DNA from: an uncultured Muribaculaceae bacterium | GTDB taxonomy: Bacteria; Bacteroidota; Bacteroidia; Bacteroidales; Muribaculaceae | Assembly (NCBI GenBank): GCA_910589055.1 | Contig: CAJURN010000010.1 | Coordinates: forward strand, 57,940-97,006 | DNA length: 39,067 nt | Direction of reading: 5' to 3' | Position numbers and translations under genes: made by a program | Notes under the pieces: model-generated | Seen by the model: the letters and a program-made list of their open reading frames with translations, nothing else | Told to the model about the DNA's origin: nothing | The model's database searches: none | Part shown: positions 32,275-39,067 of the stretch, one piece after another | How the letters are laid out: every line of letters begins with the position of its first letter | Numbering within the stretch: position 1 is the first letter of the stretch

Positions 32275-33519
32275 TCAGCTTTCCGGCATCGGGTCGGAGG
32301 GGATGGATGTGCCGGTGGAGATGTGGAGGTCTTGTGCGCGGCATATTTCGGTGGAGGTCTCTCCAAGCCAGCCGCAGTATTGGTTGACGCCTGTGTAGAC
32401 GCGTATGAAGTCGGCTCCCGGCAGGTACACGGGGTTTCCGTCGGCGTCAACGGCAAGCGATATGTCGAATGAGTTGAGGTCGGCGTAATCGTTGGGATGA
32501 TTGTCGACGTAGCCGTAGTCGTAACAGTAGAGGACGTAGTATGTTCCCGTGCCGCTCAGATCGGCTGCGTTCGGAGCGAGCAGGGAGCCGGAGAATGTCA
32601 GGGCATCGGCGTCAATCCACCGGGGGTAGTAGTCCTGAGTGTGGAAAATATTCTTCGCCACGTATCCGCTTTTGCCCTCGGAGTCGGTCCAGGGGATGTA
32701 GCGGATGTCAGACAGCATGCCGCTTTCGTCTTCTTCCGGGGCCGCCGACGGGTCGGGTCGGCTGTAAGTTATTGAGTAGCCGTGCAACGTAGCGGGCTTG
32801 TAGTACTCGCTGCCGGCGAGTTCGTACCACGGGTCATCGGGGATTCCGTTGCAGTTGGCGTCATAGCTCACCATCACTATTCCCGGCTCGGCCGAGCCGC
32901 CTTTCTTGTCGGGCTGTGTGAGCTCGTAGAAAGCATTGCCCCAGATGCGGAAGTCGGGCTTGCCTGGTATGTTCACCACCGTGTGGTCGAATCCGAATGT
33001 GACATAGCCGCCATAGCTACCGAGTGAAATCATGATGTCGTTTGTGCCGGAAATGCTCTCCTCGGCTTTCTGAAGCATGTCGGCATAGGTGTCGCCATCT
33101 TCGTACATCGGCATTTCATTCACGAACTGTCCCGGCGCCGGGCAATATTCATATACCCGCGAGATATAAGGGCTGTACTCCACCTCCTCGTGGCGCACGG
33201 TGATATGACATTCGTGCAGGTAGGGGCTATCATCGTCCTTGACTTCAAAGCGCAGCAGGTATTCGCCTTCCTCGGCCTGCATGAATACATAGCTGCGTTC
33301 AAGGCTCACGGTCTCTTCCGTGCCGTCGGGGTGGCGCAGGGTCCACTCGTAGCCATTGCCCGTGAAGGCCGGTTCGAGCGCCAGCTTCTGCATGCGCGAC
33401 ACGATGTAGGCATCGTCAACCCCCAGGCTTACCATCGGGGCGGAATCGCTGCATGAGGTGGCGAGAACCATCAACAGAGCCATGCCGGGAAGTGTGAGTG
33501 AAGAAAAGTTATGTGTCAT
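32275..33519 (-). CDS. PKD-like surface lipoprotein of cobalamin loci
   Basis: A 414-aa protein. The ATG at 33519 overlaps the btuG stop (ATGA); the frame stays open far upstream inside btuG, but that part is a shadow. The signal MTHNFSSLTLPGMALLMVLA ends in a lipobox-like ATSC-SDS, so it should be a lipoprotein. The N-terminal half (about 30-110) looks Ig/PKD-like; the C-terminal half has ISLGSYGGYVTFGFDHTV, FRIWGNAFYEL, EPGIVMVSYDANCNGIPDD, DPWYELAGSEYY and IRVYTGVNQYCGWLGETSTE. This matches conserved Bacteroidales cell-surface proteins often encoded beside BtuG-type propellers. It may belong to the group that includes the B12-binding BtuH lipoproteins, but I cannot confirm that from sequence alone. 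Expected location: outer-membrane surface. Confidence 0.78.
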   Translation of the reverse strand: MTHNFSSLTLPGMALLMVLATSCSDSAPMVSLGVDDAYIVSRMQKLALEPAFTGNGYEWTLRHPDGTEETVSLERSYVFMQAEEGEYLLRFEVKDDDSPYLHECHITVRHEEVEYSPYISRVYEYCPAPGQFVNEMPMYEDGDTYADMLQKAEESISGTNDIMISLGSYGGYVTFGFDHTVVNIPGKPDFRIWGNAFYELTQPDKKGGSAEPGIVMVSYDANCNGIPDDPWYELAGSEYYKPATLHGYSITYSRPDPSAAPEEDESGMLSDIRYIPWTDSEGKSGYVAKNIFHTQDYYPRWIDADALTFSGSLLAPNAADLSGTGTYYVLYCYDYGYVDNHPNDYADLNSFDISLAVDADGNPVYLPGADFIRVYTGVNQYCGWLGETSTEICRAQDLHISTGTSIPSDPMPES

Positions 33520-34667
33520 CGCGGTAGGAATGTAATATGTGCCGGAATATCCCCGGTGCGTACGCTCCATTTGCGGCGTCCGTCGGGGGAGAAGCAGTAG
33601 AGTGTGCCGGAGGAAACGTAATTTTTCGCGTCGGTGACAAAAATGTCGCCTGTCTCGGGATGGATGGCAATTCCGTAAGGCACAGTGATTTCGGCATCGG
33701 TGCCGTCGGTGATGAAGTTGTCGGAAATCTGGCGCTTTGTGTTCACGTCGATTATTCCGTAGGTAATCTTGTTTGAGGCCGTGGCGTTGCTCCACTCGGT
33801 GGCGTAGAAGTACATCTTGTCGCCGAAGAAAGCCATGTCGGAACATGCCATGGGAATTGTGTCGGTGACAACCATCCGGTTGTAGCCCGGTTTCTTATCC
33901 ATGACGTACAGGCGCGACGGGCGGCTCTGATAGTCGCCACGCGATGTCACCCACAGTTTGCCGTGGAGGTCTTTCTTCAGACGGTGCAGGTTGATGCCAA
34001 CGGGAATCTGCTGCACCTGTTTGAAATCCACCATCTGGATTACCGACACGGTATTGTCGTAGTTCGGGGCGCGGTAGCCTCCGGAGTTGGCTACGTACAT
34101 GTAGTCGTCCACGATTTCCATCTCTTCGGGCTGGTAGCCGACGGTGACTTTGTCGACAACCTGCATCGTGAGCGTATCCACCTTGTACACTGCGCCCTTG
34201 GGAGCGTCGGGGTCAATCTGTACCGGCCCCACGTATGAACTCACGTAGGCGTGCCCGCGGTGGAATCGGATATAGCGGCAGTTGGGGATGTCGACCTGGC
34301 CGAGCCGCACACCTGTGCGGGCGTCCATCACCTCCACCTTGTGCGAGCAGTTCACCACCACGTAGAGCCGTGAGCCATAGATGCCGATGTCGTTGCCAAC
34401 GTCGCCGAGTTCCTTGATGACCGTCGGGTTCTTTTCGGCGTAGAAGTTGCGGGCATACAGTCCGGTGAAGTAGTCGAAATAATCGAGAGTGCATTTATTT
34501 GAACCCATATTGCCTTCGTTGACAAGGTAGAACCCACGAATCCGGGTGTCGGACGAAGGTGTCTCGGGAATGATGTCGTACTCCGTCGGCACCACGAGCT
34601 CGTCTTCGCGACAGCCCGTGGCACAGATCAGGAGCGGCAGAAAAAATAGTGGTATAATACGCCACAT
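33516..34667 (-). CDS. btuG: BtuG-type surface vitamin B12-binding lipoprotein
   Basis: A 383-aa protein. The signal MWRIIPLFFLPLLICATGC has a good lipobox (ATGC), followed by REDEL, an acidic start like surface-export signals of Bacteroidota lipoproteins. The mature part is a YncE-like seven-bladed propeller: FYLVNEGNMGSNKCTLDYFD, KELGDVGNDIGIYGSRLYVV, NCSHKVEVMDARTGVRLGQV, IPNCRYIRFHRGHAYVSSYV, TVGYQPEEMEIVDDYMYVAN and GINLHRLKKDLHGKLWVTSR, all typical of BtuG. In Bacteroides, BtuG captures cobamides with very high affinity and passes them to the TonB-dependent BtuB. The cobalamin riboswitch 200 nt upstream supports the assignment. Oddly, no btuB adjoins it. First gene of a six-gene operon. 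Confidence 0.9.
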   Translation of the reverse strand: MWRIIPLFFLPLLICATGCREDELVVPTEYDIIPETPSSDTRIRGFYLVNEGNMGSNKCTLDYFDYFTGLYARNFYAEKNPTVIKELGDVGNDIGIYGSRLYVVVNCSHKVEVMDARTGVRLGQVDIPNCRYIRFHRGHAYVSSYVGPVQIDPDAPKGAVYKVDTLTMQVVDKVTVGYQPEEMEIVDDYMYVANSGGYRAPNYDNTVSVIQMVDFKQVQQIPVGINLHRLKKDLHGKLWVTSRGDYQSRPSRLYVMDKKPGYNRMVVTDTIPMACSDMAFFGDKMYFYATEWSNATASNKITYGIIDVNTKRQISDNFITDGTDAEITVPYGIAIHPETGDIFVTDAKNYVSSGTLYCFSPDGRRKWSVRTGDIPAHITFLPR

Positions 34668-34676
34668 AAAAATGAA

Positions 34677-34718
34677 AATTGTTGTCAGTTAAACATCTGG
34701 GTCTATCTGACAACAATT
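34677..34718 (-). promoter_or_regulatory. Leader hairpin before btuG, likely riboswitch expression platform
   Basis: Perfect 12-bp stem: AATTGTTGTCAG (34677-34688) with CTGACAACAATT (34707-34718), loop 18 nt. On the minus strand it is followed by TTCATTTTT and then the btuG ATG, 9 nt after the stem. It can act as an intrinsic terminator or hide the ribosome entry region. Other leader hairpins are ATTGGCC-TGA-GGCCAAT (34737-34753) and CACCCC/GGAGTG (34798-34811). Confidence 0.6.
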
Positions 34719-34865
34719 CTTATGCTATGCGGCTTGATTGGCCTGAGGCCAATTGCCATGATGGATGGGGCATGTAAGTAACGGCGGAAAGCTCTGTCAC
34801 CCCAAGGAGTGAAGGATTCCGGTTATCTTGGCTCGTCCGCGCAAGCTGTCGACAGATAGAGAAAA

Positions 34866-35023
34866 AGGCAGGTCTTCTGACTTGTTTCTCTCCGTCGGCG
34901 CCTTCCCGGCCTTTCAGGGCCAGTGACATATCTGCCTTGGGAGTGGATGCGAAACTCACAGCAGCGGGACTGTCCGGGATTTTCACCCGGTTCCCTTTTA
35001 ATTCTCAGCGGCCTCCGCCGCCT
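34866..35023 (-). ncRNA. Cobalamin riboswitch
   Basis: On the minus strand the order and sequence of the conserved blocks fit a cobalamin (AdoCbl-type) aptamer: P1 arm AGGCGG; GGGAACCGGGTGAAAATCCC; ACAGTCCCGCTGCTGTGA; then CCACT; GGCCGGGAAGGCGCC; and the B12 box AGTCAGAAGACCTGCC (RC of 34867-34882). The P1 arms pair AGGCGG (RC of 35018-35023) with CCTGCCT. A U-run follows. Riboswitches of this class turn their operon off when cobalamin is plentiful. It controls btuG and the genes behind it, about 200 nt downstream. Confidence 0.95.
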
Positions 35024-35042
35024 CTGAAACCATTTTCCACCG

Positions 35043-35050
35043 CAAAATTA
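35043..35050 (-). promoter_or_regulatory. Putative -7 box of the riboswitch operon
   Basis: TAATTTTG on the minus strand, an exact TAnnTTTG, about 20 bp before the P1 arm of the riboswitch. The -33 region lacks TTTG and instead falls in the palindrome at 35065-35086, as if the promoter needed or was blocked by a regulator there. Confidence 0.45.
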
Positions 35051-35064
35051 CGAAAATATCCGGA

Positions 35065-35086
35065 ATTATACCATAAATGGTATAGT
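35065..35086. promoter_or_regulatory. 22-bp palindrome, operator-like site 1
   Basis: ATTATACCATAAATGGTATA then GT: core TATACCA-TAAA-TGGTATA is perfectly symmetric. It overlaps the expected -33 position of the riboswitch promoter. Site 2 at 35105 has the same pattern. Confidence 0.5.
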
Positions 35087-35104
35087 TTATTTGTTTTTGG
35101 CTGG

Positions 35105-35126
35105 ATTATATCATTTCGGGTATAAT
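35105..35126. promoter_or_regulatory. 22-bp palindrome, operator-like site 2
   Basis: ATTATATCATTTCGGGTATA then AT: outer arms ATTATA/TATAAT are symmetric. It starts exactly 40 bp from site 1 and shares ATTATAyCAT at the left and GGTATArT-like bases at the right. Confidence 0.45.
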
Positions 35127-35208
35127 ATCGGGGCGGTTAAAAAAGTTTCGGAGCAATTATATGAATATTTTCTATTGGGTTTCTTGTACCGAACTCGCGC
35201 TAAAACAT

Positions 35209-35216
35209 TAAATTTG
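35209..35216 (+). promoter_or_regulatory. Putative -7 box of the TrmH-family gene
   Basis: TAAATTTG matches TAnnTTTG but ends only 4 bp before the ATG at 35221. A CTTG at 35183-35186 is a possible -33, spaced 22 bp. If real, the transcript would be leaderless or nearly so. Confidence 0.35.
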
Positions 35217-35220
35217 CGAA

Positions 35221-35751
35221 ATGAAAAAGAAAACGATACGCGAAATGGGACGCCTGACGGTGGAGGAATTCCGCTCGGCAGGAAAAATACCCCTTGTGGT
35301 GATGCTCGACAACGTGCGTTCGCTGCATAATATCGGCTCTCTGTTCCGCACCTGCGATGCTTTCGCGGTGGAGAGTATAGCCTTGTGTGGCATAAGCGCG
35401 ACTCCGCCGTCGCCCGAGATTCACAAGACGGCTCTCGGGGCTGAAAATTCTGTGGAGTGGTCGTATTTTCCGACTACCGCCGAGGCCGTGGCGCATTTTC
35501 GTGCGCAAGGTTACCTGATTGCATGCCTCGAACAGGTCAACGGCAGCCGTCAGCTTCAGGATTTCCGCCCCGAGCCGGGTCGCAAATATGTTCTGATTTG
35601 CGGAAATGAGGTCGATGGGGTCGACCAGGCCATTGTCGATGCCTGCGACCTGTGGCTTGAAATCCCTCAGGCTGGTACGAAACATTCGCTCAATGTCACG
35701 GTGTCGACAGCCGTGGCTATATGGCATTTCTTCAGTAATACAGTAAGATAA
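35221..35751 (+). CDS. TrmH/SpoU-family RNA 2'-O-methyltransferase
   Basis: A 176-aa SPOUT enzyme predicted to methylate ribose 2'-OH of tRNA or rRNA with S-adenosylmethionine. The three family motifs are present: LDNVRSLHNIGSLFRTCDAF (motif 1, with conserved N and R), YVLICGNEVDGVDQ (motif 2), and IPQAGTKHSLNVTVSTAVAI (motif 3, forming the knot). It lacks the N-terminal substrate-binding domain of RlmB, so it is the short form common in Bacteroidales; the exact RNA target is unknown. The first ATG gives the expected N-terminus. The LD-carboxypeptidase gene follows after one base. Confidence 0.92.
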   Translation: MKKKTIREMGRLTVEEFRSAGKIPLVVMLDNVRSLHNIGSLFRTCDAFAVESIALCGISATPPSPEIHKTALGAENSVEWSYFPTTAEAVAHFRAQGYLIACLEQVNGSRQLQDFRPEPGRKYVLICGNEVDGVDQAIVDACDLWLEIPQAGTKHSLNVTVSTAVAIWHFFSNTVR

Positions 35752-35752
35752 T

Positions 35753-36661
35753 ATGACTCAGGAAGTAAAGATGCCCGCGCCGTTGCGTAAGGGCGACAAG
35801 ATTGCGATATGCTCTCCGGCGGGTATCATCAAGCCGGAATATGTTGAGGGTGCTGCCAAAGTGCTCCGCGAGCAGGGTTGGGAGCCGGTGATTATGCCCC
35901 ATACACTTGGAAAGTGGGGTAATTACAGCGGTACCGACAATGAACGCTACTCCGACCTGGCGGCTGCGCTTACCGATCCGGAAATCCGTGCGGTATTGTG
36001 CTCCCGCGGCGGTTATGGCGTAGTGCATCTGATGGACCGGCTCAATACTCTTCCTGTTGCCGACGACCCCAAGTGGGTAATCGGTTTCTCTGACATTTCG
36101 GCGCTCCACGCCCTGCTTGCGACAAAAGGTGTGGCAAGTATCCACGGCTCCATGACCTCGCACGTGATGTTGGGCCCGGACGATGTAGACAATGCGTCGC
36201 TTTTTGCGATTCTGCGCGGCGAAAAGCCGGTGTATACATTCCCGAGCTTCAAATACGACCGTTGCGGTGTGGCCTCAGGTCGTCTGTATGGAGGTAATGT
36301 GGCTGTGCTGGCTGAGCTCATCAATACTCCATATGATATCCTCAAGCCTGACACGATTCTTTTTGTGGAGGATATCGCCGAACCCATCTATAAGATTGAA
36401 CGCATTTTCTATCAGCTGCGCCTGAGCGGAGTGCTCGCAAACATCCGCGGACTGATCGTGGGACAGTTCACCGATTATAAGCCGGATGAAAATTATGAGG
36501 ACATGGAGAGCATGATCCGCGACATGGTTGCCCCATATTCCTATCCGGTGGCATTTAACGCGCCGATAGGGCACGTGTTTCATAACATTCCGCTTATCGA
36601 GTCGGCTCAGGTGACGCTCAAGGTCAGTCCTTCCGGCACCAACAGTATCATTTACTGGTAA
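35753..36661 (+). CDS. LD-carboxypeptidase (peptidase family S66)
   Basis: A 302-aa serine peptidase of the LdcA/MccF family, which trims the terminal D-Ala from tetrapeptides during murein recycling. The Ser-Glu-His triad can be placed: GFSDISALH (S113, nucleophile elbow), LFVEDIAEP (E206) and GHVFHNIPL (H274). The N-terminal start KGDKIAICSPAG and SRGGYGVVHLMD are typical too. There is no signal peptide, in line with cytoplasmic recycling. It is co-transcribed with the methyltransferase gene. The coding end overlaps the convergent WbqC-family gene by 14 bp. Confidence 0.93.
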   Translation: MTQEVKMPAPLRKGDKIAICSPAGIIKPEYVEGAAKVLREQGWEPVIMPHTLGKWGNYSGTDNERYSDLAAALTDPEIRAVLCSRGGYGVVHLMDRLNTLPVADDPKWVIGFSDISALHALLATKGVASIHGSMTSHVMLGPDDVDNASLFAILRGEKPVYTFPSFKYDRCGVASGRLYGGNVAVLAELINTPYDILKPDTILFVEDIAEPIYKIERIFYQLRLSGVLANIRGLIVGQFTDYKPDENYEDMESMIRDMVAPYSYPVAFNAPIGHVFHNIPLIESAQVTLKVSPSGTNSIIYW

Positions 36662-37307
36662 AATCCCGGTCGAGGACGAATTGCGCTTCAGGGCCTTCGT
36701 TGAAAATCAGGTCAAGTATCGACAGTCCGGGTATGAATCCCAAACGGTCGGCACGGACTTGATAATATTCTCCTTCGGGAGTAAACTCGCTGAAATCGGC
36801 TCGACGGAAATCTGCCGCGTCATCGGGTATTGATGCGCCGGGTGCGGATATGAATTCGACTTCGCAGGGTAGCTCGAGAATGGCTCGGGTGAGTTCGTCG
36901 GTGCGGCGTAGAAGCTCGGTGAGCTTGCCGTGTGGCGAGTTTTCGAGTACCGTCTTGAAGCGGTCGATATAAAATTCAAAATAGGGAGTGCGGCCATACG
37001 AGGATTCAAGGGCAGTCACATGCTTTTCCCACCAGGTATCATGGGGCGACACATTCATGTCGCTCCATTTCAGTTTGTACCCCTCGGGCAAGCCGGAGGG
37101 GCGGCTTACGGGCACGGTGAGCGTGAGTTGCCCCGTATTTCCGGCCACAGTGTGTCTGTGTACGCTTTTCTGCCGCTTGTCGTGGGGTATTGTTCCGTCG
37201 ATTATCACGTGGCGGAAGCGCGCCATGAGCGCATAGTAACCCGTTTCCGCGAAGTATCGCGGAGGAAACACTGCCGTGTCCGGAAAATTATTTGTCGGGA
37301 TTGGCAT
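36648..37307 (-). CDS. WbqC-family protein
   Basis: A 219-aa cytoplasmic protein of the WbqC-like family, whose members occur in polysaccharide and housekeeping contexts in Bacteroidota; the catalytic role is not established. Family-like stretches are FAETGYYALMARFRHVIIDG, GQLTLTVPVSRPSG, WWEKHVTALESSYGRTPYFE and YYQVRADRLGFIPGLSILDL. The start at 37307 (MPIPTNNFPDTAVFPPRYFA) overlaps the end of lepB by 20 bp; lepB followed by this gene is a familiar order in Bacteroidales. It converges with the LD-carboxypeptidase gene. Confidence 0.85.
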   Translation of the reverse strand: MPIPTNNFPDTAVFPPRYFAETGYYALMARFRHVIIDGTIPHDKRQKSVHRHTVAGNTGQLTLTVPVSRPSGLPEGYKLKWSDMNVSPHDTWWEKHVTALESSYGRTPYFEFYIDRFKTVLENSPHGKLTELLRRTDELTRAILELPCEVEFISAPGASIPDDAADFRRADFSEFTPEGEYYQVRADRLGFIPGLSILDLIFNEGPEAQFVLDRDFTSK

Positions 37308-38763
37308 CTCGGAAGATTCTGTTCCAGCGTATGCCGCCGTTGAAGATACTGCGCTCGCGGTCGAAGGATATGAGCACCATGATAGGTGTGCCAACGATGT
37401 GGTCTTCAGGCACGAATCCCCAGAATCGCGAATCCTGGGAGTTGTCGCGGTTGTCGCCCATCATGAAGTAATAATCCATCGCGAAGGTATAGCTGTCGGC
37501 GGGTTTGCCGTCGATAAATACTTGTCCATCCTTGATGTATGCGTCGTGGTGTCCTTCGTAATTTCGGATGCAGCGGTTGTATATCAGCCAGTTGTCGGGA
37601 GTAAGCTCTATTGTCATTCCCTTGGCTGGAATGGTAAGGCCGTCGGTGCCGCCATAGTCCGAGAGAGTCCATCGGGAAGCTATGCCCTCAGGGAATATAT
37701 AATCATTCTCAGCGGGAGCACCGGCCATGAGGTGATTGTATTTTATGCGGTCTTGAAGCAGCCCCATTTCTGCAAGTTCCGCGGCCATACCCTCGCTCAG
37801 AGGAACGATGTAGAACGACGACGAAGTGGTGGAATTGGGCAACAGGCTCATCGCGTTGTTGCGCTCCACTGCGTTGGCGCCCACGGCGAATATGTCGGAT
37901 TTGGCTATGCCGAGCTTGTGGAGTATGTCTTCGGTAAGCTCCGAAGATGTGGCTATCAGATAGTTGAACTGCGCATGCTCGGGCATTGCCTGGGCTTTGC
38001 CGTTGATGTAGATGGTGTCGTCGATGATTTTGAAATTATCACCGGGAAGACCGACCGCGCGTTTCACGAAGTTCTGACGGCGGTCGACGGGGCGGTATAT
38101 CACTTCGCCGAATTGTGCCGGATTGGCCTTGATGGCCTCGCGTCCGTACCTGCGCACGAGCACGTCGTAATATTCGGGAGTATCCTCATAGCGGCTTGTT
38201 ACGGTATCACCGGCCGGGAAGTTGAACACCACGATGTCGCCTTCCTCGACATTGCGAAGTCCCTTGAGGCGTTTGTAAGAAACCGAAGGCGATTCGAGGT
38301 AGCTGTTGCAGTTGAGAATCGGGAGCTTGTTGTGCACAAGAGGGAAGTGGACAGGAGTCATCGGTACTCGCGGACCGTAAATCATCTTGTTAACCCAAAG
38401 ATAATCGCCGGTGAGAAGGGTTTTTTCAAGCGAACTTGATGGAATCTGGTAATTCTGGCCCACAAAAGCGAATACGAAATATACCAAAATGAGTGCGTAC
38501 ACAATAGCATCCACCCAACTCATGACCGAGCGCACGGTTTTATTTTTCGATTTTTTCCACCATGTGAAAGGAATGTAGCCCGTGATGTAGATATCGAACA
38601 GTAAAAAAATCAGCAAAGCAAGCCACCAGTTGCCCATCCATGCCACCCAGGCAAGGAAAATTAAGCTCACAATGCCGAAGCGGATCCAGCGTGTTGTCTT
38701 GATTTCACTGATACGGCGTTTGAAATCGGCCGAGAAAGATTTATTGTCGTTGGAATTTGTCAT
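37288..38763 (-). CDS. lepB: Signal peptidase I
   Basis: A 491-aa inner-membrane protease that removes signal peptides from exported proteins (family S26A). N-terminal hydrophobic helices (about 27-42, 46-65, 83-102) precede IPSSSLEKTLLTGDYLWV, with the catalytic serine at S111. The lysine is K234 in NFVKRAVGLPGD, and the GDNRDNSQDSRFWGFV box is near residue 455. The large insert between the Ser and Lys boxes and the further one before the GDNRD box make it much longer than E. coli LepB (324 aa), as is usual in Bacteroidales. The ATG at 38763 follows a full-consensus promoter by 27 bp. Confidence 0.95.
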   Translation of the reverse strand: MTNSNDNKSFSADFKRRISEIKTTRWIRFGIVSLIFLAWVAWMGNWWLALLIFLLFDIYITGYIPFTWWKKSKNKTVRSVMSWVDAIVYALILVYFVFAFVGQNYQIPSSSLEKTLLTGDYLWVNKMIYGPRVPMTPVHFPLVHNKLPILNCNSYLESPSVSYKRLKGLRNVEEGDIVVFNFPAGDTVTSRYEDTPEYYDVLVRRYGREAIKANPAQFGEVIYRPVDRRQNFVKRAVGLPGDNFKIIDDTIYINGKAQAMPEHAQFNYLIATSSELTEDILHKLGIAKSDIFAVGANAVERNNAMSLLPNSTTSSSFYIVPLSEGMAAELAEMGLLQDRIKYNHLMAGAPAENDYIFPEGIASRWTLSDYGGTDGLTIPAKGMTIELTPDNWLIYNRCIRNYEGHHDAYIKDGQVFIDGKPADSYTFAMDYYFMMGDNRDNSQDSRFWGFVPEDHIVGTPIMVLISFDRERSIFNGGIRWNRIFRDANPDK

Positions 38764-38790
38764 TTTCAAGCATGCTCTAAATAAGTAATG

Positions 38791-38821
38791 CAAAAGTAGC
38801 AATAAAAACTGCCGTCGCAAA
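38791..38821 (-). promoter_or_regulatory. Promoter of lepB
   Basis: Minus strand TTTG (RC of 38818-38821), 19 bp, TACTTTTG (RC of 38791-38798): both boxes match the Bacteroidota consensus exactly. Confidence 0.75.
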
Positions 38822-38914
38822 ATTTGCCCGATACATGATTTTGAAAAATATCTAAAAATTATTGAATGGGATTTTGTTAAAACAATCCTTTTTTCCCCTC
38901 TTGTGCCCTCTTAA

Positions 38915-38950
38915 CCTTCCTTGCCTTTCTTGCCTTCCTTGCCTTCTTTG
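38915..38950. repeat. 9-bp tandem repeat, four units, polypyrimidine
   Basis: Units CCTTCCTTG, CCTTTCTTG, CCTTCCTTG, CCTTCTTTG in direct succession, within a longer C/T-rich tract (about 38889-38965). The remainder of the right edge (38822-39067) is A/T-rich without a supportable gene. Confidence 0.7.
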
Positions 38951-39067
38951 CCCAAAATCCCCCTTCGGCTATATTTATTAAATATTGTGTAATGGCTTAT
39001 TAATTGTGAATAGATGTTAAAAGTGTGTTTTACGGCATATTTTTTTGCCGGAATATTTGGAGGGAAT

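Noticed and set aside
33520..33846. An N-terminal extension of the PKD-like lipoprotein
   Set aside because: Lies in another frame of btuG, is rich in Arg/His with no domain, and would remove the lipoprotein signal from the N-terminus.
34720..34986. An 88-codon ORF on the minus strand inside the btuG leader
   Set aside because: It runs through the conserved aptamer sequence of the cobalamin riboswitch, whose structure explains the region.
1..39067. CRISPR arrays, rRNA genes, integrases and transposase genes
   Set aside because: None of the expected repeat-spacer patterns, rRNA sequences or catalytic motifs was found on either strand by inspection.

Overview
The window looks like a chromosomal segment of a gut-type Bacteroidales, most likely a Muribaculaceae-like organism. 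Four things point there: Bacteroidota-only families (DUF4271, DUF4834, BtuG-like propellers, choice-of-anchor J proteins with T9SS-like tails); gene order such as DUF4271-hemD-rnpA-yidD-tatD; near absence of Shine-Dalgarno sequences; and promoters of the Bacteroidota type, TTTG-N19/20-TAnnTTTG. It is mostly housekeeping DNA with one large accessory operon.

Layout. 1-6.7 kb: a GH51 arabinofuranosidase, a 1033-aa secreted multidomain protein, tRNA-Gly(CCC) and a GH43-type enzyme. 6.7-9.9 kb: an iron-sulfur-flavoprotein-like reductase, a SIMPL protein and a lipoprotein in one operon, then trmD and a small membrane protein. 10.0-13.5 kb: LOG-family protein, DUF4271, hemD, rnpA, yidD and a C-terminally truncated TatD, convergent with crcB. 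13.9-16.2 kb: three consecutive FKBP prolyl isomerases. 16.4-19.4 kb: meaB, a DUF1573 protein and recA. 19.4-20.0 kb: a repeat-rich gap with a REPIN-like inverted pair of about 115-bp units. 20.0-24.9 kb: psd-pssA-DUF4834-DUF2461 under two duplicated promoters, then murI and pgi.

24.96-35.05 kb (minus strand) is the most interesting part. A cobalamin riboswitch heads six genes: btuG, a PKD-like surface lipoprotein, a 1083-aa BspA-LRR/beta-propeller fusion, two paralogous secreted proteins of a family I do not recognise, and a further propeller protein. No btuB, TonB receptor or cobalamin ABC transporter gene is nearby. It looks like a vitamin-B12-repressed cell-surface module of extracellular binding proteins, several with T9SS-like C-terminal tails. 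Two related 22-bp palindromes lie just upstream, between the riboswitch and a divergent RNA methyltransferase gene.

35.2-38.8 kb: a TrmH-family methyltransferase and an LD-carboxypeptidase (plus strand) converge on lepB and a WbqC-family gene (minus strand). The right edge holds the lepB promoter and a short 9-bp tandem repeat. No CRISPR array, rRNA, integrase or transposase gene was seen.
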